Source of the DNA: Lachnospiraceae bacterium | GTDB taxonomy: Bacteria > Bacillota_A > Clostridia > Lachnospirales > Lachnospiraceae | Assembly: GCA_009911175.1 (NCBI GenBank) | Contig: QXWX01000097.1 | Location: forward strand, 1-25,170 | Reading direction: 5' to 3' | DNA: 25,170 nucleotides | Part shown: one piece after another, positions 1 through 8,077 of the stretch | Numbering within the stretch: position 1 is the stretch's first letter | Layout: each line of letters begins with the position of its first letter | Position numbers and translations under genes: made by a program | Notes under the pieces: generated by a model | Told to the model about the DNA's origin: nothing | The model's database searches: none | What the model saw: only the letters and a program-made list of their open reading frames with translations

Positions 1-121
1 AAACTTTGAAAAATTGGCTGACAATGAATATATACGCAATTAGACAAAACTAACTCAAAATCACCTTTTAAAGCTGTGAAGTAAGGAATATTGTTGAAAA
101 TATATGAAAATTGTGTTAACA

Positions 122-150
122 TTTACTCGGTATTGAACGATAATTATAGT
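122..150 (+). promoter_or_regulatory. Candidate sigma-A promoter (-35 TTTACT, 17-bp spacer, -10 TATAGT)
   Basis: The -35-like hexamer TTTACT lies at 122-127 and the -10-like TATAGT (5 of 6 to consensus) at 145-150, with the ideal 17-bp spacing, in an AT-rich non-coding stretch. It would start RNA near 157 and read through the hairpin at 224-250 and the small ORF at 311-499. Bases 1-310 hold no gene I can support; this promoter and the hairpin are all I see there. The call rests on hexamer match only. Confidence 0.45.
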
Positions 151-223
151 AGAGTCTGTTAGTACTTATACGGTGCCGCGCGCTTGCTGAACGGCATCCG
201 GTCATACAGTGACAGGGCGGGCT

Positions 224-250
224 TGTCGCAGAGCAGGCCGCTCTGCGACA
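224..250 (+). other. Perfect 11-bp inverted repeat (RNA hairpin in leader)
   Basis: TGTCGCAGAGC (224-234) and GCTCTGCGACA (240-250) are perfect reverse complements around the five-base loop AGGCC, a very stable stem of 11 pairs. A second stem, CAGTTCT (249-255) with AGAACTG (265-271), shares bases 249-250 with it, so the two stems compete at their junction. No T-run follows, so this is not a plain terminator. It lies in the leader ahead of the small ORF at 311. It could be a regulatory RNA element, an mRNA-stabilising stem or a protein binding site; I do not recognise a known riboswitch here. Confidence 0.5.
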
Positions 251-310
251 GTTCTTACCCGGTCAGAACTGCAGCTCGGAATGATACTTTCCAGGGAGGT
301 CGGCAGAGCC

Positions 311-499
311 ATGCGGAACAGTCAATTGAATGAGAAGAAGGCATATGAATTTATAGAATCAGAACCAAGGCTCAGCCTGGACAAGGCGGAGGAGATTTTA
401 AAAAATGTATATCAGGCAGCCGGAATCTCTCCGCCCGATAACTGCGCGGAGATACTCCAAAGAGGCGTGGAACATCATTCTGAGTATAAAGATGCCTGA
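311..499 (+). CDS. Small protein of unknown function, 62 residues
   Basis: I do not recognise this protein. The open frame can be extended upstream to a GTG at 209, but that extension crosses the perfect hairpin and is Arg-rich and unconvincing. The ATG at 311 has a strong AGGGAGGT ribosome binding site (293-300) ten bases upstream, so I start there. The product is small, charged and soluble, with no signal peptide or membrane segment: a Glu/Lys-rich first half likely to form helices (roughly residues 7-34), then a Pro-containing turn and a second short helix. It is followed 42 bases later by a terminator, so it may be a monocistronic small protein or part of a leader controlling the operon downstream. 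It could be an unrecognised regulator or a spurious ORF; the ribosome binding site is the main support. Confidence 0.5.
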   Translation: MRNSQLNEKKAYEFIESEPRLSLDKAEEILKNVYQAAGISPPDNCAEILQRGVEHHSEYKDA

Positions 500-541
500 G
501 TTTTACAATGTGTAATAGATTTTGGGTGATTTTTGCAATGA

Positions 542-580
542 GGGCATACTTTTTCTAAATTTAGGAAGGATGCCTTTTTT
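542..580 (+). terminator. Rho-independent terminator / possible attenuator before the pel-like operon
   Basis: GGCAT (543-547) pairs with ATGCC (569-573). Further wobble pairing inside extends the stem, the palindrome CTAAATTTAG sits at the tip, and a run of six T follows (575-580 region). This is a standard intrinsic terminator on the + strand. It ends the transcript carrying the 62-residue ORF. No convincing promoter is visible between it and the first gene of the operon, so read-through control is possible. Confidence 0.75.
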
Positions 581-592
581 GTTCGCTCAGAG

Positions 593-602
593 TGTCCGGA
601 CA
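593..602. other. 10-bp perfect palindrome TGTCCGGACA
   Basis: A perfect ten-base palindrome lies 13 bases past the T-run of the terminator and about 95 bases before the chosen start of the operon's first gene. The position would suit an operator, but the site is short, occurs once in this leader, and could be chance. Confidence 0.2.
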
Positions 603-697
603 AAGAAAAGAATATGCGCATTTATTCCGAACGGCAGCGGACTCGTCTGCGGCAGAGCAGCTGCTGGCCAGAACGGATGCAAAAAAATATAAAGAAA

Positions 698-2893
698 ATG
701 GTGAACAGCATGGTTGTATTATTGATAGGCGGCGGCAGTGCGCTGATGGACGCGATGATCAGCAAACTGGCCAAGAACGGTCATCGTGTATACCTGCTGA
801 CAGGGCAGAAAAACAATCGTTCCTCTTATAAGAAGGTATTTGAAAAATATGATTTTCCGTATGACAGCGGGAGCATCAAGGATATTTTTGAGAGTACCAG
901 GCCGGATGTCGTTGTCTTTATGGGGGCATTTGACACGAATTTTGACTGGAAGGAAGACGCCAGACAGGAGTCGGTCCGTTATGTGGCGGGAATCGTAAAT
1001 CTCTTGTCTGCGTATAGTGTGGTCAAGGGGGGAAAGTTTGTATATTTCTCGTCCCATGAAGTATTCAGCAATGTATATATCGACAATGTTTCCGAGGACG
1101 AGCCGGTGTCTCCCAAGGGATTTAAAGCAATGGCCCTGGTTCAGGGGGAGGAAGCCTGTGAGAATTTCCGCAGGACACAGGGAACGGATACGATGATCCT
1201 CCGGTTTGACCATATGTACTGGGTGCCGGAAAAAGGAAAGACGGAGGACAATGACTGTTTTCGGATGTGTCTGGAGGCATTGAAAACAGGAAAGATTTCG
1301 GCAAATGAAAGAAGGGCATTTTCCATGATCTATATGAATGATGCTCTGGAGCTGGCTTACAGAGTGCTGTGCGAAGAGAAGCCGAAGCATTCTATGTATA
1401 ACATTTCGTCCGCAGAGACGATCAATGAAAAACAGTTTGCCGAGAAGATCAGAGATGAGATGGGGGAAGGTGTATCGGTTGCTGACAGCGCTGTAGGCGC
1501 AAACAGTCGTCTGGTGCTGGATTGCGGCAGATATAAGGAGGAGTTCGAATATGAACTGTTCCATGATTACGACAATGGAATAAAATCTGTGGTTCATTTT
1601 ATGATACGCCACAGCAATTCCTTTATTTTGGATGAGGATGAAGGTGCCGGTGTAGGCATGAAGATCTGGAACCATATCCGGAGGATCTTCAAGGCATTAT
1701 TGCCTTTTGCGGAGGCATTGGCGGTTTTTGCGCTTGCATATTTTCTGGACGGCAGGGCGGCGGACAGCGAGTTCCTGGCAAAGCTGGATATTTACCTGCT
1801 GTATGTGCTTCTGTTTGCCATTGTACACGGACAGCAGCAGGCGGTATTTTCGGCGGTACTTGCGGTGATCGGATACTGCAGCCGGGAGATGGCGGACAGC
1901 TCCTTATTTGAAGTGCTGCTGGATTACAATACATATGTCTGGATGGCGCAGCTGTTTATTGTGGGCCTGACAGTGGGATATCAGAAGGATCAGCTGAGTT
2001 TTATCCGGGATGAGGGGCGGTGCAGAGTTCAGTACCTGAACGGACAGCTGCGGGACATCGAAGATATCAATGACAGCAACGTAAAACTGAAGCATAATTT
2101 TGAATCCCAGGTAGTGAATCACCGGGAAAGTCTGGGGAAGATCTATGAGGTTTCGTCCTCACTGGAACAGTATGGACCGGAAGAGGTGCTTTTCTATGCG
2201 GCTCAGGTGCTGTCCAGGCTGATGGACTGCAGGGATGTGGCAGTATATAACGTTGCCAACCGGGATTACGCAAGGCTCTTTTCCGCAACCTCCCCGGAGG
2301 CGCGCAGATTGGGAAATTCCATCAAGTATACGGGGATGGAAGAACTGTATAACGAGCTGAAAGAACACAGGGTCTATATCAACCGGAATATGGTTGAGAA
2401 GATGCCGATGATGGCAAGTGCGGTATACTCAGAGGATGACATGCAGCTCATCATTATGCTCTGGGGCGTTCCATGGGAACGTATGACGCTGGGCGAGGCA
2501 AACCGCCTGACGATCGTAGGCTATCTGATCCAGAATGCGGTCGTCCGTGCCAACCGTTATCTGGATGTGCTTCGGAATGAGCGTTACGTGGAAGGGACCA
2601 GCGTGCTGGAGGAGGAAGCATTTACCCATCTGGCGAAAGCGTTCTTTGACGCAAAAGATAAGGGGCTGACGGAGTATATCCTGCTGGAGATCTTCACCAA
2701 CGGGTGGAACTATGCGCAGGCGGCAGACAGGCTGGGCGGCACGATGCGGCAGACAGACTATCTGGGGCTCTTCAAAGGCGGAAAACTGTATGCGCTGCTG
2801 CCGAATACCAACAAAGAAACTGTTGGCGGCATTATAGAACGTTTCCATGAATTAGGTTATACGTGCCGGATTGACGAGGAGGCAGTACTATGA
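698..2893 (+). CDS. pelD: PelD-like c-di-GMP receptor with N-terminal degenerate SDR/epimerase domain
   Basis: A 731-residue multidomain protein. Residues 5-310 resemble an extended SDR (sugar nucleotide epimerase). The Gly-rich NAD loop is altered (G11, S14, M17 in place of GxxGxxG), and the YxxxK pair reads F142 and A146, so it is probably not catalytic. Four membrane segments follow (about 333-351, 363-377, 380-393, 409-428), then a coiled coil (435-480), a GAF-like domain (487-620) and a degenerate GGDEF domain (632-731). This transmembrane-GAF-GGDEF layout is that of PelD, the c-di-GMP receptor of the Pel synthase. The GGDEF signature is KGGKL (693-697), but R684xxD687 precedes it by five residues and R715 matches the secondary inhibitory-site Arg, so binding looks preserved. 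The frame is open from 614. I chose ATG 698 because it directly precedes the Rossmann strand; 614, 677 and 710 are alternatives, and none has a strong ribosome binding site. ATGA overlap with the next gene. Confidence 0.85.
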   Translation: MVNSMVVLLIGGGSALMDAMISKLAKNGHRVYLLTGQKNNRSSYKKVFEKYDFPYDSGSIKDIFESTRPDVVVFMGAFDTNFDWKEDARQESVRYVAGIVNLLSAYSVVKGGKFVYFSSHEVFSNVYIDNVSEDEPVSPKGFKAMALVQGEEACENFRRTQGTDTMILRFDHMYWVPEKGKTEDNDCFRMCLEALKTGKISANERRAFSMIYMNDALELAYRVLCEEKPKHSMYNISSAETINEKQFAEKIRDEMGEGVSVADSAVGANSRLVLDCGRYKEEFEYELFHDYDNGIKSVVHFMIRHSNSFILDEDEGAGVGMKIWNHIRRIFKALLPFAEALAVFALAYFLDGRAADSEFLAKLDIYLLYVLLFAIVHGQQQAVFSAVLAVIGYCSREMADSSLFEVLLDYNTYVWMAQLFIVGLTVGYQKDQLSFIRDEGRCRVQYLNGQLRDIEDINDSNVKLKHNFESQVVNHRESLGKIYEVSSSLEQYGPEEVLFYAAQVLSRLMDCRDVAVYNVANRDYARLFSATSPEARRLGNSIKYTGMEELYNELKEHRVYINRNMVEKMPMMASAVYSEDDMQLIIMLWGVPWERMTLGEANRLTIVGYLIQNAVVRANRYLDVLRNERYVEGTSVLEEEAFTHLAKAFFDAKDKGLTEYILLEIFTNGWNYAQAADRLGGTMRQTDYLGLFKGGKLYALLPNTNKETVGGIIERFHELGYTCRIDEEAVL

Positions 2894-3864
2894 CCATGGC
2901 AAGAGATGAATACATCTTCCTGATCGTCCTGGCTGTCAATTTTATCGTGTCAGTGGTCTACCTGATCGCGGGGGTGGTGATTGTAGTGCCGGCCCGGGCA
3001 TCGCTGGCGGATGAAAACGGCACGGAGATCTTATATGACAACAGGCGGACCTATGTGATCCGTTTCATTGAAATGATTTTGTGCCCGGTCATCGTTCCGC
3101 TGTTTTTTCTGATGGGGCATCTGTTTTATCTGTTCGTGTTTTGGAGGGAAGCGAACCTGGCAGATGTAGTTTTCAGCAAAGACCGTGTCAAAACAAACCA
3201 GAAAGCGGATGAGGAAGTAGAGCGCAATATCATTCCTCTGGAAGAGGCTCTTCTGGTGAATGAGAAAAAGGATCTGCGGTCGGTGTTTGTCAATGTGATG
3301 CGGGAAGATATCAGGAGCTCTCTTGCATCTATCACACTGGCACTGGACAGTGAGGACTCGGAGACTTCTCACTATGCGGCTGCGGTGCTGTCGGATGAAC
3401 TGAACAAATTCCGGATGTTTGTACAGAAGCAGCTTCTGGAGATCCGGGAAAGGGAGCATCCGGATACGGAGTGCGAGGAGCTTCTGGTGGACTATATGGA
3501 CCACATTTTAAAGCAGCACATTTTTTCTGATCATGAACAGCGGAAATATGTGTATGAGATGGCAGAGATGGCCGAACTGCTCTATGAGAAGGATGCTTCC
3601 AGAATCACACTCGAGAGATATGAGGCAGTCTGCCTGAGGATCCTGGAGATGAAGGATTATGAAAACACTGCAAAATGGTGCCGGCGTATGGAAGAACAAT
3701 ATCCGGAGGAGCTTTCTACATATACCTGTAAGCTGAAGCTTTATTTTGCGGATCAGGACAGGGAAGCGTTCTTCAAAACGCTGGATGCCCTGAAAAAGTC
3801 AGATGTGATCATTGACCGCGAAACATTGGAATTGATCCGGATCTTCAGTACAAGGAGGCAATAA
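2890..3864 (+). CDS. pelE: PelE-like membrane protein of the Pel synthase complex
   Basis: A 324-residue protein whose start overlaps the stop of the pelD-like gene (ATGA), with GAGGAGG (2876-2882) seven bases upstream. Two N-terminal membrane helices (about 7-34 and 57-86) precede a helical cytoplasmic domain. The segment at 113-170 carries the PelE pattern: P116-LEEALLVN, an acidic Asp/Glu stretch near 153-158, then HYAAAVL (161-167). A helical repeat (TPR-like) tail follows to the C-terminus. In Pseudomonas, PelE is an inner-membrane TPR protein that works with PelD, PelF and PelG. Placement directly after pelD agrees. Sequence identity to proteobacterial PelE is clearly low, so the call rests on layout, motif and neighbours. 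Confidence 0.75.
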   Translation: MTMARDEYIFLIVLAVNFIVSVVYLIAGVVIVVPARASLADENGTEILYDNRRTYVIRFIEMILCPVIVPLFFLMGHLFYLFVFWREANLADVVFSKDRVKTNQKADEEVERNIIPLEEALLVNEKKDLRSVFVNVMREDIRSSLASITLALDSEDSETSHYAAAVLSDELNKFRMFVQKQLLEIREREHPDTECEELLVDYMDHILKQHIFSDHEQRKYVYEMAEMAELLYEKDASRITLERYEAVCLRILEMKDYENTAKWCRRMEEQYPEELSTYTCKLKLYFADQDREAFFKTLDALKKSDVIIDRETLELIRIFSTRRQ

Positions 3865-3866
3865 CG

Positions 3867-6161
3867 ATGTCAATGTCTATTCTTTCCATATTGCAGCTCG
3901 CAGGGATATCGGCAGCATACGTTCTTGTGGTTCTGATGCTGCCCTGGCTATTTCTGCGCAGACGGCTTGCCGGCTTCGGCAGTGTGTCCGTGAGATTTAT
4001 GATCTATTTCCTCACCGGGAATTTTTATATTATCAATCTGGTCTATCTGCTGCAGCTGCTTCACATATCCTGCTGGCTGACCCTGTTCTTTGGAACATTG
4101 GCTCCGTTTCTCGCAGAAGCTTATATAAAATACAGAGGATCTTTTCTGAGCATTCTGGAAAAAAGGCTGAACCGGCTTCTGCTGATCTTAGGCGGGGAGA
4201 TCGGCAGAAAAACACTGCTTCTTCATATCAGAAGAGGGGTGATGCGGTTCGCCGCTGCCGCAAGAAAAAAGCGCGGAGAATTTATAAAAACGTTCGGGGC
4301 GGAGATTTTTCTGGTTGTTGGCCTGATCGTGCTTTTGCTCTATATGTATGGAACGAATGCGGTCAATGTGTACGGCTACTGTGCCTCTGATATTGTGCTG
4401 CATAATTACTGGATCAATGAGATGGGACATAACAATATCTTTGCGGATGGTGTGTATCCGTTTGGTATGCACTGCCTTTTGTATCATCTGCATGGATTGT
4501 TTGGAATCCATACGCAGGTCCTGCTGAGGCTCTTTTATGTGATACAGACGGTGATGACGCACCTGGTCCTGCTGGCATTCCTCCGGAGTGTGTGTAAATC
4601 CAGATATGCTCCGTACATCGGGATTATCATCTACATTGTCTCGAACAAATTTTACTACTATACCTATATCCGATATCATGCGACTCTGCCCCAAGAGATG
4701 GGCATGGCCTTTATCCTGCCGGCCGCTTATTTTGCGATGGCTTTCTTGCAGGAGACGAATTTTGCATCCAGATTTGCGGGAAGAGGCGGGTCTGACGCGG
4801 AAGATGCCTTCGTGATGGAGACAGGGGGGGGAGCTGAGCGGGAGACGGATGGCAGAGAAACAGGGAAGGAAAAAAAGAAGGAACGGGCGCTTACCATCCC
4901 CGGATTCTATCTGGCGTTATTTGCAGTCAGTGTTTCGCTGACATTGACCGTTCATTTCTACGATACGATGATCGCGGGCCTGTTCTGCGCCGCAATCGGT
5001 GCGGGATTCTGTTTCCGCGTATTTCGCTGGAAGTACTTTAAGCGGATCGTGGCGGCAGGGATTGCCGGGATCCTGCTTGCCGTCTTGCCCATGGCGGCGG
5101 CATTTGCCACCGGTACCCCTCTGCAGGCCTCCCTGAACTGGGGAATGGCACAGATGCAGTCTTCCGCATCGGGAAGTACGCAGGCCTCCGGCGGAAGCGG
5201 CGGGAATGAGGGGCTTTCGGCACTGGAACATATTGTGGACAGGATGGATTATTTTGTGGCCTATGACATGAAGACGGCAGAGGTGATCGTGGGAAGCATC
5301 GGCATCCTTTTTCTGCTGGGAGCATTCTGGATCCTGTTCCGGAAGGTGAACTATGGGGCTGTGATCATATCCATCAGCATCTATATGGGAGCCATGGCTG
5401 TTCTGCAGGCTTCGGCACAGCTGGGACTGATCCAGATTCTGGAGGTTTCCCGTTATTCGGTTTATCTGGGATATGGGATCCCGGTTGTATGGAGTCTTTG
5501 TGTGGATGCCGTTTTGTTTATTTTGTTCCGAAAAGCAAAGGTGCTGAATTTCTGCTCTTTTGCGGCTTTGACAGCAGCCTGCGTTCTGACGGCGAAAACA
5601 GGGATGCGGGCGCCGGTATGCGTAAGTCCCTATGAGACGAATGAGGCCATGATCTGCCTCAATAATATTATACGGGAAAATAAAGACGAAGCATGGACAA
5701 TCTGCTCTGCCAATGATGAACGTCAGATGCTGGGGGACTACAAGCTGGGGTATCACTACGAGATGATCAAATTTATACGGGATATGCGCTCGTTTGATAA
5801 AGACACTACTATCACGATCCCGACCGCTACGGTTTACTTTTTTGTGGAAAAGCTCCCGCTTCTGTACCGGGATTATATCAATACAGAAAAACCGGAACGG
5901 ACCGTATCCCGGGAAGGGGCGAGAATGGCGATCTCGGAACGGCCGGGAATCCTGCCCTATATCGGAGATGACCGCTGGGTTACGATGTCACATATGTATT
6001 ATTGGGCGCAGGCATTTCAGGAGCTCTACCCAAACGAGATGGAGGTCTATTATGAGTCGGACAATTTTGTGTGCTACCGTGTGAAACAGAATGGGTACAG
6101 CCTGTATAATTTTGCGATAGATTACGGATATAACGGATATGACAAGACAAAGAAAGATTAG
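3867..6161 (+). CDS. Large polytopic membrane protein, GT-C-like, unknown role in Pel-type operon
   Basis: 764 residues with about ten or more hydrophobic helices across the first 600, then a mainly soluble C-terminal part of about 160 residues. The start has AAGGAGG (3852-3858) eight bases upstream. After the third or fourth helix an outside-facing loop contains SDIVLH (D175, H179), then a Gly, YPFG (197-200) and further His residues. A Dx3H acidic loop after an early helix recalls GT-C glycosyltransferases and related membrane polymerases, where such an Asp is catalytic. Two inserted polar loops are low in complexity: residues 295-340 (Gly/Glu/Lys-rich, encoded partly by a run of eight G) and a Ser/Gly-rich one near 430-445. 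It lies between pelE and the DUF2194 gene, a slot with no counterpart in the classical pel order that I know. It may modify or extend the polymer, anchor it, or replace missing export parts. Function not established. Confidence 0.7.
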   Translation: MSMSILSILQLAGISAAYVLVVLMLPWLFLRRRLAGFGSVSVRFMIYFLTGNFYIINLVYLLQLLHISCWLTLFFGTLAPFLAEAYIKYRGSFLSILEKRLNRLLLILGGEIGRKTLLLHIRRGVMRFAAAARKKRGEFIKTFGAEIFLVVGLIVLLLYMYGTNAVNVYGYCASDIVLHNYWINEMGHNNIFADGVYPFGMHCLLYHLHGLFGIHTQVLLRLFYVIQTVMTHLVLLAFLRSVCKSRYAPYIGIIIYIVSNKFYYYTYIRYHATLPQEMGMAFILPAAYFAMAFLQETNFASRFAGRGGSDAEDAFVMETGGGAERETDGRETGKEKKKERALTIPGFYLALFAVSVSLTLTVHFYDTMIAGLFCAAIGAGFCFRVFRWKYFKRIVAAGIAGILLAVLPMAAAFATGTPLQASLNWGMAQMQSSASGSTQASGGSGGNEGLSALEHIVDRMDYFVAYDMKTAEVIVGSIGILFLLGAFWILFRKVNYGAVIISISIYMGAMAVLQASAQLGLIQILEVSRYSVYLGYGIPVVWSLCVDAVLFILFRKAKVLNFCSFAALTAACVLTAKTGMRAPVCVSPYETNEAMICLNNIIRENKDEAWTICSANDERQMLGDYKLGYHYEMIKFIRDMRSFDKDTTITIPTATVYFFVEKLPLLYRDYINTEKPERTVSREGARMAISERPGILPYIGDDRWVTMSHMYYWAQAFQELYPNEMEVYYESDNFVCYRVKQNGYSLYNFAIDYGYNGYDKTKKD
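4824..4831 (+). repeat. G8 homopolymer tract inside the GT-C-like gene
   Basis: Eight consecutive G encode Gly320-Gly322 within a polar loop. Slippage by one or two bases here would truncate the protein after the first third, so the tract is a candidate for phase variation or a sequencing-error hotspot. The frame is intact as given. Confidence 0.6.
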
Positions 6162-6172
6162 GAGAGGGGAAT

Positions 6173-8056
6173 ATGATATCACGCCGGAATTTTTTCATAA
6201 TTACATTATTAATGTCTGTTGTATTCTTTCTGTGTATGTTTATCAATGATTTGAGGGACAGATTCAATGATTATGGTGTCAACGGCTTTGCCACCGGGAC
6301 GGCGGAGGATTATCCCTCCAAGGTCAATATCTATGTACCCGAGAGCCTGCGAGGAGACAGAAAATCCGTACTGGAGAAGACGGAAGGCGGAGAGGAGAAT
6401 GAGGAAGTCCCTGTTTCCCGCGGAAAAGCTGTCTGCATCGGCGGTAAGAACGGGATCCTGCAGGAGGTCGTGAAGGAATGGGCAATCTATACCAAGCGGA
6501 ATATTGCCGGGTATGCTTCCCTCAAATCGTATCATAAGGCGGAGAAGGATACGGCACGTCCGGAGATGCTGGTGATTGATTCCGGCGCGGTAGACTGGAA
6601 CCGGAAGAGTGAAACGGAATTTCTGATGGAGCAGGTCAGAGAGGGAACCCATCTGATTTTTGCGACCCTTCCGGAGGTATCCGTGATCCGAAGGAACAGG
6701 CAGCTTCAGGAACTCCTGGGCATCCGGAAGGTAGAGCGGACGGAGACGACGGTGGAGGGGATCCACCTGTACGATGGGTTCCTTCTCGGCGGCGAGATGG
6801 TTTATAAGGCCGAGAAAAAGAAGGACCGGAAATATCAGGATATGGAGCTTACATTCCCCTGGTTCAGTCTGACCTCCGGGACAAAGGTCTATATGAAGGG
6901 GATTCCGGAGGACGAAAAGGTAGAGACAGAGGACTATCCGGTTGTGATCTGGCGGAAGAGCTTCGGGTCGGCATATGTATTTGCCGTAAACGGCGGATAT
7001 ATGGAGGGGATTGAAGGCTTAGGGCTGCTTTCCGCCATGTCTGCGGAGATGTATCCCTATGAGATCTATCCGGTCGTAAACGCGCAGAATATTGTATTGG
7101 CCGGGTTCCCCGGTGTGGCCGATGAAAATCGGGAAGAGATGGAGAAGCTTTACGGACGCTCTGTTAAGCTATTGTGCCAGGAAAATATATGGCCTGCAGT
7201 CACTGCGGCAGTACAGGATTATTCCATGGGACTGACCTGTCTGATGTCTCCTCAGTATGACTATTCGGATGACAGGCTTCCGGATCCAAAGCAGCTTACG
7301 TATTATATGAAGATCTTTCATGAAAAATCTGCGGAGATTGGTCTCTCGGGGCTGAACGTGTCGAATACGCCTGTGAAGGAGAAGCTTGCAGAGGATCAGA
7401 AATTCCTGAAGGAAGCGGCGGAGAGATTCCGGTTTGCATCCTTTTACGCGGGGGATATGGGAGAGAAGGAAACTCTGGAGGCTCTTCAGGAGGATATCCT
7501 TTCCTCCGTGAGGACTGTGGTTCGGGACTATGATGAGAAAGACATCAGCCTCCTGGGATACCTTACAGAGCATATCACGGAGCAGCGCGCGGTCATCAAC
7601 GGGCCGGAGTATTCTTTCCTGCGGGATTTTCGAACCCGATGCGTGGAAACGGCGCTGGGGTATCTCAGTGTGTGCTGTGATATGGAGCGTATCGCATATC
7701 CCAGAGGGGACGAGGATTCGTGGGATGAGCTTTCCGTTGAATTTGTAAAAAATGTGGAAGCCTATGGGCGGAACCTGGAAGGTTTTTCCGGCACGACAGC
7801 AGCGGAATGCGATGAGAGGATCCGAAGCTTCCTGGCTCTGGATTATACGGAGAGCCGGAAAGGGGATACGATCCGTCTGCAGGTCAGCGGAACAGACGGA
7901 GCAGCATGGTTTATTTTCAGAAATTACGGCAATGACATAAAGGAAGTAGAAGGCGGAGGTTTTCAGGAGCTGGAAGAGGGCGTATATCTGATCGAAGCAA
8001 AGAGCAGCGAGATTTCGATCGTTCTTGAGCCGGCGGATGAGAGATTTTATTACTGA
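6173..8056 (+). CDS. DUF2194-type protein in the PelA-deacetylase position
   Basis: 627 residues, start 11 bases after the previous stop with AGGAG at 6160-6164. One N-terminal membrane anchor (about 6-25) places the rest outside the cell. Residues about 88-300 form an alternating hydrophobic/polar domain like the flavodoxin/GATase-like part of DUF2194 proteins. Residues 300-500 are the expected barrel-like deacetylase region, with an Asp-rich DYSDD stretch following the MSP motif. The tail (500-627) looks beta-rich, like a carbohydrate-binding sandwich. In Bacillus cereus the equivalent gene (pelA-DA, in pelDEA-DA-FG) supplies Pel deacetylation. I find only five His residues and no HxxxH motif of the usual metal-dependent deacetylase type, so activity is doubtful. 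Family call is moderate; function is inferred from position. Confidence 0.65.
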   Translation: MISRRNFFIITLLMSVVFFLCMFINDLRDRFNDYGVNGFATGTAEDYPSKVNIYVPESLRGDRKSVLEKTEGGEENEEVPVSRGKAVCIGGKNGILQEVVKEWAIYTKRNIAGYASLKSYHKAEKDTARPEMLVIDSGAVDWNRKSETEFLMEQVREGTHLIFATLPEVSVIRRNRQLQELLGIRKVERTETTVEGIHLYDGFLLGGEMVYKAEKKKDRKYQDMELTFPWFSLTSGTKVYMKGIPEDEKVETEDYPVVIWRKSFGSAYVFAVNGGYMEGIEGLGLLSAMSAEMYPYEIYPVVNAQNIVLAGFPGVADENREEMEKLYGRSVKLLCQENIWPAVTAAVQDYSMGLTCLMSPQYDYSDDRLPDPKQLTYYMKIFHEKSAEIGLSGLNVSNTPVKEKLAEDQKFLKEAAERFRFASFYAGDMGEKETLEALQEDILSSVRTVVRDYDEKDISLLGYLTEHITEQRAVINGPEYSFLRDFRTRCVETALGYLSVCCDMERIAYPRGDEDSWDELSVEFVKNVEAYGRNLEGFSGTTAAECDERIRSFLALDYTESRKGDTIRLQVSGTDGAAWFIFRNYGNDIKEVEGGGFQELEEGVYLIEAKSSEISIVLEPADERFYY

Positions 8057-8077
8057 CCTTCTGAAAGGAGCGATCAA

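Noticed and set aside
180..300. c-di-GMP (GEMM) riboswitch in the leader of the Pel operon
   Set aside because: The expected GEMM conserved sequences and three-stem layout could not be recognised; only simple hairpins are seen. A covariance-model search would decide.
209..310. N-terminal extension of the 62-residue ORF from a GTG at 209
   Set aside because: It is Arg-rich, crosses a perfect hairpin and lacks the ribosome binding site that the ATG at 311 has.
665..693. Promoter-like TGGCCA - 17 bases - TATAAA just before the pelD-like gene
   Set aside because: It would start RNA at about 700, beyond the chosen start and leaving no leader; the -35 is poor and the -10 lies in an A-rich run.
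719..1675. Long minus-strand open frame of 318 codons opposite the pelD-like gene
   Set aside because: The plus-strand frame has recognisable SDR domain patterns and the antisense product has no family features; it is a coding shadow.
4917..5756. 279-codon minus-strand frame opposite the GT-C-like gene
   Set aside because: Low-complexity antisense of a hydrophobic protein, with no plausible domain.
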